From positions 107,684 through 171,683 of the forward strand of contig DLKC01000010.1 in assembly GCA_002478885.1 (NCBI GenBank): 64,000 nucleotides of DNA. The letters are read 5' to 3'. A program made the translations under genes and the position numbers. The stretch comes from Chitinophagaceae bacterium UBA7600 (lineage in GTDB: Bacteria; Bacteroidota; Bacteroidia; Chitinophagales; Chitinophagaceae). Under the pieces are notes generated by a model, which saw only the letters and a list, made by a program, of their open reading frames with translations, did not search any database and was not told where the DNA came from. Positions 60,443-64,000 of this stretch are shown piece after piece; position 1 is the first letter of the stretch, and the number at the start of each line of letters is the position of its first letter.

Positions 60443-61636
60443 TTATTCCAGGATCTTCTCTTCGATCTTTCCCGAGTGTTTGTTTTTGATGATCACTTTC
60501 TTTGCGCCATAATGTGTCATCTCTTCTTTTATGAGGTAATGATCTGTATCGTATTCCACTAAGTGGTTGTCTTTGGTAAGGCCTTCTTTGCCGCGCCACA
60601 CGGCCAGTTCAACCGGTTCCCATTGTTTGGTTTTTGCGCTCTTGTAAGCCGCATCGAGTATGGCGTTTACAATATAACCATCATAAAATGTTTCCCTTGG
60701 TTCGGTGCCTTTTTCTATACAATCAAACATTTCCGTAAACATGTGGTTGTAGCCAAGATCATTCACTTCGTCTCCAACGGGGAACAGCCAGCCGGTATTG
60801 CTTTCGGCTTTTTCTGCCACATAATCCGCTCCTTTGCCCGTGGTGAACATTTCAAGACCTGTGCGCAAGAAGTTGTTGATCCATATTGTGCCTTCGGTAC
60901 CCATCACTTCATCGCGCAGATCCATTCCACCTCGGAATGTCCAGCTTACTTCAAATTGTGCAATGGAGCCGTTTTCGTATTTGATCAGCCCGATGGCATG
61001 GTCTTCCGCTTCTATCGGTTTTACCTGCGTATCTGCCCAGCACATTACTTCAACAGGCTTGATGTCTTTGCCGATAAAGGTTCTTGTTATTTCCACGCAA
61101 TGGCAGCCCAGGTCGAGCATACAACCGCCACCGGCAAGCTCTATATTCCAGAACCAGTCACTGTGCGGGCCGGGATGCGTTTCTCTCGACTTGGCCCAGA
61201 GGATCCTTCCCAATGCGCCGCTTTTTACACTCTCAAATGCTTTTAAAAATTTGGGCGTGTACACAAGGTCTTCGAGGTAGCCGTGAAATATTCCCGCTTC
61301 TTCCACGGCACGGAGCATGCGTAAAGCTTCAGCGCCATTGCGGCCCAACGGTTTGGTGGTTACCACCGGTTTTTTGTGTTTTGCGCAAAGTAACACGGCA
61401 GCCTCATGCACGTTGTTGGGCAGGGCAATACAAACCACATCCACATCGGGGTGGGCGATGGCTTCTTCCATGTTGGAGGTAAAGTGATCGCAGCCGTAGT
61501 CGGCGGCAAACTTTTTTGCATTCTCTTCCTTGCGGGCATAAATACTCACGATCCTGTCTTTACTTCTCTGGCCCTGGATAGAGTCGGCATAAAACCGCCC
61601 GATAAAACCGGAACCCAGCATAGCAATACGTTTCAT
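60443..61636 (-). CDS. Gfo/Idh/MocA-family oxidoreductase
   Basis: A 397-residue NAD(P)-dependent sugar or polyol dehydrogenase. The Rossmann start is RIAMLGSGFIGRFYADSI. The catalytic-site motif is KPLGRNGAEALRML (KP-loop). Then follow GYLEDLVYTPKFLKAF, AKSRETHPGPHSDWFWN and GGGCMLDLGCHCVEITR. No signal peptide is seen, so it is cytoplasmic. It stands in a possible sugar-metabolism neighbourhood with the nucleoside-type MFS transporter further upstream. Confidence 0.92.
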   Translation of the reverse strand: MKRIAMLGSGFIGRFYADSIQGQRSKDRIVSIYARKEENAKKFAADYGCDHFTSNMEEAIAHPDVDVVCIALPNNVHEAAVLLCAKHKKPVVTTKPLGRNGAEALRMLRAVEEAGIFHGYLEDLVYTPKFLKAFESVKSGALGRILWAKSRETHPGPHSDWFWNIELAGGGCMLDLGCHCVEITRTFIGKDIKPVEVMCWADTQVKPIEAEDHAIGLIKYENGSIAQFEVSWTFRGGMDLRDEVMGTEGTIWINNFLRTGLEMFTTGKGADYVAEKAESNTGWLFPVGDEVNDLGYNHMFTEMFDCIEKGTEPRETFYDGYIVNAILDAAYKSAKTKQWEPVELAVWRGKEGLTKDNHLVEYDTDHYLIKEEMTHYGAKKVIIKNKHSGKIEEKILE

Positions 61637-61775
61637 GTTTTGAAATTTGATATTTGTGATTGGATAGTTGATTTTAACCCGGATGTTACATGTGGGCTAT
61701 CTCGTTATTTGCAGCACTTAGCATCCGTACATCGCTCCTTTGCCGGATAGGGGGCTAACGGCGTATTGTCAATGT

Positions 61776-62507
61776 TCAATCGAGTTCGTCGTCGATCCCT
61801 TTCATTACCTCTTTGCATTTGCCTATCGCTTTTTGGTGATAAGGAATAATACTATTTGAGATCAGGCTTTTCAGCAAAAGCATCTGAAGTTTCATTTGCG
61901 AGCTACGGACAACTTCTTCTGCATTCCTGATATTGAAATTATTATCCAGTTGCACATGTGCGAATACATACGGCTCTGTTTTGGTAGCGTTATAGTTGTT
62001 GAATACATTGTCTAATACCTGTATATGAGAAAAAACCACTTCGTGCAGGTCGATGATCTCGCCGAGCAGGTCTTTGTTTTCAATAATTTCGAATTTAGCA
62101 CTTCCCTTAAAACCTGTATAGCGGCTGGTATTTGCCTCGAGGTTGGTGGATGCAGAAAACACAAAGTTGTATTTAGCCAGGCTGTCGTTACTTAAGGGTT
62201 GCCCTGCAGCAACGGCTAAAAAATAATTGATGCCATCCAGTTCCTGCTGGTAGAATGATTTACTGTTGACCAGGTTAAATGTATCTACTTCAAGGTCCAG
62301 CTTTAAGCCTTGCAGGAATTCTTTTGCTTCTTTTTTTTCTTTCAGGCCGTCACTCCAGTTATGTAACCAGATAGACACGGAAACAGCAAAAATAATAATC
62401 ATCACTTCAAGCAGTATTTCGTGCAATTTGTGTTTCCAGCCGTGTTGTTTACCTGTGGCTGCACTGATTGCTGCTTTTGTATGCTTTCTTATTTCATCTT
62501 CGGCCAT
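61776..62507 (-). CDS. Single-TM protein of the DUF6090-like type
   Basis: A 243-residue protein with one TM (ILLEVMIIIFAVSVSIWLHNW, about 30-50), followed by charged helices (LKEKKEAKEFLQGLKLDLEVD) and a helical body ending CKEVMKGIDDELD. Bacteroidota contain many such proteins with an IGISLAFWVNNW-like segment; none has a known function. Its start lies 126 bases behind the MFS gene on the same strand. Confidence 0.65.
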   Translation of the reverse strand: MAEDEIRKHTKAAISAATGKQHGWKHKLHEILLEVMIIIFAVSVSIWLHNWSDGLKEKKEAKEFLQGLKLDLEVDTFNLVNSKSFYQQELDGINYFLAVAAGQPLSNDSLAKYNFVFSASTNLEANTSRYTGFKGSAKFEIIENKDLLGEIIDLHEVVFSHIQVLDNVFNNYNATKTEPYVFAHVQLDNNFNIRNAEEVVRSSQMKLQMLLLKSLISNSIIPYHQKAIGKCKEVMKGIDDELD

Positions 62508-62633
62508 ATAAGACTGCTTATTTTGTTTCCCTGGATTTAACGGCTGTATTGCCGATACCGGCCTTTACCTGGCAGGCACCCACGCGGGCAAAGCCCTCGG
62601 GGGTGAGCGAGGCAGTGCTCCTCTTTTTCCTCA

Positions 62634-63884
62634 TCAGGCCGCCGCAACCGGGTGTTTCTTTTCCTTGAATGCAAAGATGAACAACAGTAACACCGCGACA
62701 GCAATGCCTGCAGGAACCATCCACACGCCCGTCCAGTCAGTCACCGCATTGGCGCCTGTTCCGGTGGTATAGCGGTCTTTTACCGTACCCGACAACAGTG
62801 AACCTATGAGCATGCCGAGGCCGTAGGTGGCCAGGCTGATCAATCCCTGCGCCTGTGATTTTATTTTTTCGCCCGCCTTTTCATCGGTGTAGATCATGCC
62901 GCTTACAAAAAAGAAATCGTAACACATGCCATGCAGTAAAATACCGCCATAGAGCATCCACTCTGCGCTGCCGGCATTGCCGTAGCCAAAGCATATGAAC
63001 CGGATGATCCATGCAAGCAGGCCCACGATCAAAATATTTTTGATGCCGAAACGTGCGTAGGCAAAGGGCAGTAACAGCATAAAGAAAACTTCTGATGCCT
63101 GGCCGAGCGACATTTTATTTTCCACAAAAAAAGTAACCGGCAGCGGTTGCCCCGGGTTGGCTGCAACGAATGCATTTTTGTAGGCATCTGTTATGGAAGG
63201 GTTGGCCATGGCGTAATAAAAAGAAAGCGGGATGCAAATGAGCACCGATGCGATAAAGAAGATGAGAAAGGACCTGTTTTTGAACAACACGAATGCGTCT
63301 TTACCAATGATCTGTGCTGCAGAAACGCGGCCAGTAATTGTTGGCGGCGTATTGGGTAATGTAAAGGAGTAAAGCCCTATTACCGCGGCCACGACCATTG
63401 ATATGTAGAAGATGGTTACTTTATCGCCCCAGCCCATGTAGCCGATGAGATTGGTTACGGCGATCCAGGCGATGGTACCGAGCACCCGTATGGGGGGGAA
63501 TTGTTTTTCCGGATCGGTCATTTGCTTCATCGAGATCGACGCGGTTAAGGCTATGGTAGGCGCAAAGGTTAAGCAATACAAGAGCATGATCCAGTAGAAG
63601 CGGTCGTAATCGGTTGTATTGATAAGGATGAATAAGAGCCCGGCACCGATAAGGTTTAATGCGCCGAGTACTTTTTGCGCAGCAAAGAAGCGGTCGGCGA
63701 GCATTCCCACAAAGAAGGGGGAGATGATCATAGCAATGGAAAAGGTTGCATAGATATTCCCGACCTGTTCTCCTGTAAAATTGATGGCAAAAAGATATTT
63801 TGATAACTGGCCGTACCATGCGCCCCATACAATAAACTGGAGGAACATCATAATGCTGAGCTGGACCTTGATTGTTGCTTTCAT
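62634..63884 (-). CDS. MFS transporter of the nucleoside:H+ symporter type
   Basis: A 416-residue inner-membrane transporter with 12 predicted TM segments. The start LSIMMFLQFIVWGAWYGQLSKYL and IYATFSIAMIISPFFVGMLADRFF, then FPPIRVLGTIAWIAVTNLIGY, are typical of the NupG/XapB family of nucleoside:proton symporters. In Bacteroidota such carriers often sit with sugar oxidoreductases and may move other substrates. It is the first gene of its unit at this end; its promoter would lie in the last 116 bases, where I see none with certainty. Confidence 0.88.
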   Translation of the reverse strand: MKATIKVQLSIMMFLQFIVWGAWYGQLSKYLFAINFTGEQVGNIYATFSIAMIISPFFVGMLADRFFAAQKVLGALNLIGAGLLFILINTTDYDRFYWIMLLYCLTFAPTIALTASISMKQMTDPEKQFPPIRVLGTIAWIAVTNLIGYMGWGDKVTIFYISMVVAAVIGLYSFTLPNTPPTITGRVSAAQIIGKDAFVLFKNRSFLIFFIASVLICIPLSFYYAMANPSITDAYKNAFVAANPGQPLPVTFFVENKMSLGQASEVFFMLLLPFAYARFGIKNILIVGLLAWIIRFICFGYGNAGSAEWMLYGGILLHGMCYDFFFVSGMIYTDEKAGEKIKSQAQGLISLATYGLGMLIGSLLSGTVKDRYTTGTGANAVTDWTGVWMVPAGIAVAVLLLFIFAFKEKKHPVAAA

Positions 63885-63982
63885 GTGTGATTTTGTGGTT
63901 AAAATGCTGAAATATTCCGGGCAGCTAACTTATCAATTTTAACTGTCAATGCAATAGCAAGTGCTTGTTTTATTTTGGTTAT

Positions 63983-64000
63983 AAAAAAAAGCGGGTGCGC
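63983..64000 (-). terminator. Half of a terminator cut by the window edge
   Basis: On the minus strand GCGCACCCGC is followed by eight T. It looks like the second arm and T-run of a rho-independent terminator for a minus-strand gene beyond the right edge. The other arm is not in the window. Confidence 0.35.

Noticed and set aside
62518..62724. Minus-strand frame of 68 codons overlapping the end of the MFS gene
   Set aside because: It is in another frame of the MFS gene and shows no coding character in the non-overlapping part.

Overview
The window reads as chromosomal DNA of a Bacteroidota bacterium, most likely of the order Chitinophagales. The signs are promoters of the Bacteroidota type (TTG, about 19-20 bp, TAnnTTTG), almost no Shine-Dalgarno sequences, two proteins with type IX secretion (T9SS) sorting tails, a DUF177-rpmF-plsX cluster, the alternative GlmU-like protein, DUF1599 and BT_3928-type DoxX proteins, and many small lipoproteins. 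No rRNA, tRNA, CRISPR array, prophage, insertion sequence or origin was found. The family-level placement is an inference.

Layout. 1-9.9 kb (mostly minus strand): two small secreted proteins with a shared upstream motif, a K+-dependent membrane pyrophosphatase, the NAD(P)HX repair enzyme, a run of small lipoprotein or membrane genes, an LRR/ROCO gene remnant and a serine hydrolase. 10-20.3 kb: GlmU-like protein and triosephosphate isomerase, hemerythrin, a surface-polysaccharide group (flippase, FkbM methyltransferase, GT4), two paralogous 2-TM proteins, LepA and pirin. 20.4-39.9 kb (mostly minus): secreted catabolic and processing enzymes (GH110, M19 dipeptidase, SMP-30, GH16, S9 peptidase), a MutS2 without an Smr domain, a VIT1-type metal transporter, a TMEM175 channel, an MBL hydrolase, ornithine aminotransferase and dihydropteroate synthase. 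40-51.8 kb (plus): DUF1599/DoxX/ABC-permease operon, CBS protein, a propeller histidine kinase with its NarL-type regulator, a coupled surface-protein and M43-protease pair, and RimM. 51.8-64 kb: saccharopine dehydrogenase-like protein, DUF177-L32-PlsX, DUF3810, sugar isomerase, a T9SS-tailed protein, a second TMEM175, Gfo/Idh/MocA oxidoreductase and a nucleoside-type MFS transporter.

The most striking signal is not a gene. A family of inverted-repeat elements is scattered through the intergenic spaces. I count 22 loci in 64 kb and none inside a recognised gene. Each arm begins with a T-run, then a GCCGGGCTTTTG block, a GGCATCG block and a core close to TTGCGTCGCACTCTTGTAC. Eight loci carry both arms facing each other, giving elements of about 130-250 bp that could fold into long hairpins. 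The others are single arms. Three copies carry small hairpin-like insertions at exactly the same point of the core, two of them related to each other. No transposase or RAYT gene is present here to explain them.

The gene content is otherwise ordinary housekeeping plus secreted and surface functions typical of a soil or freshwater polymer degrader.
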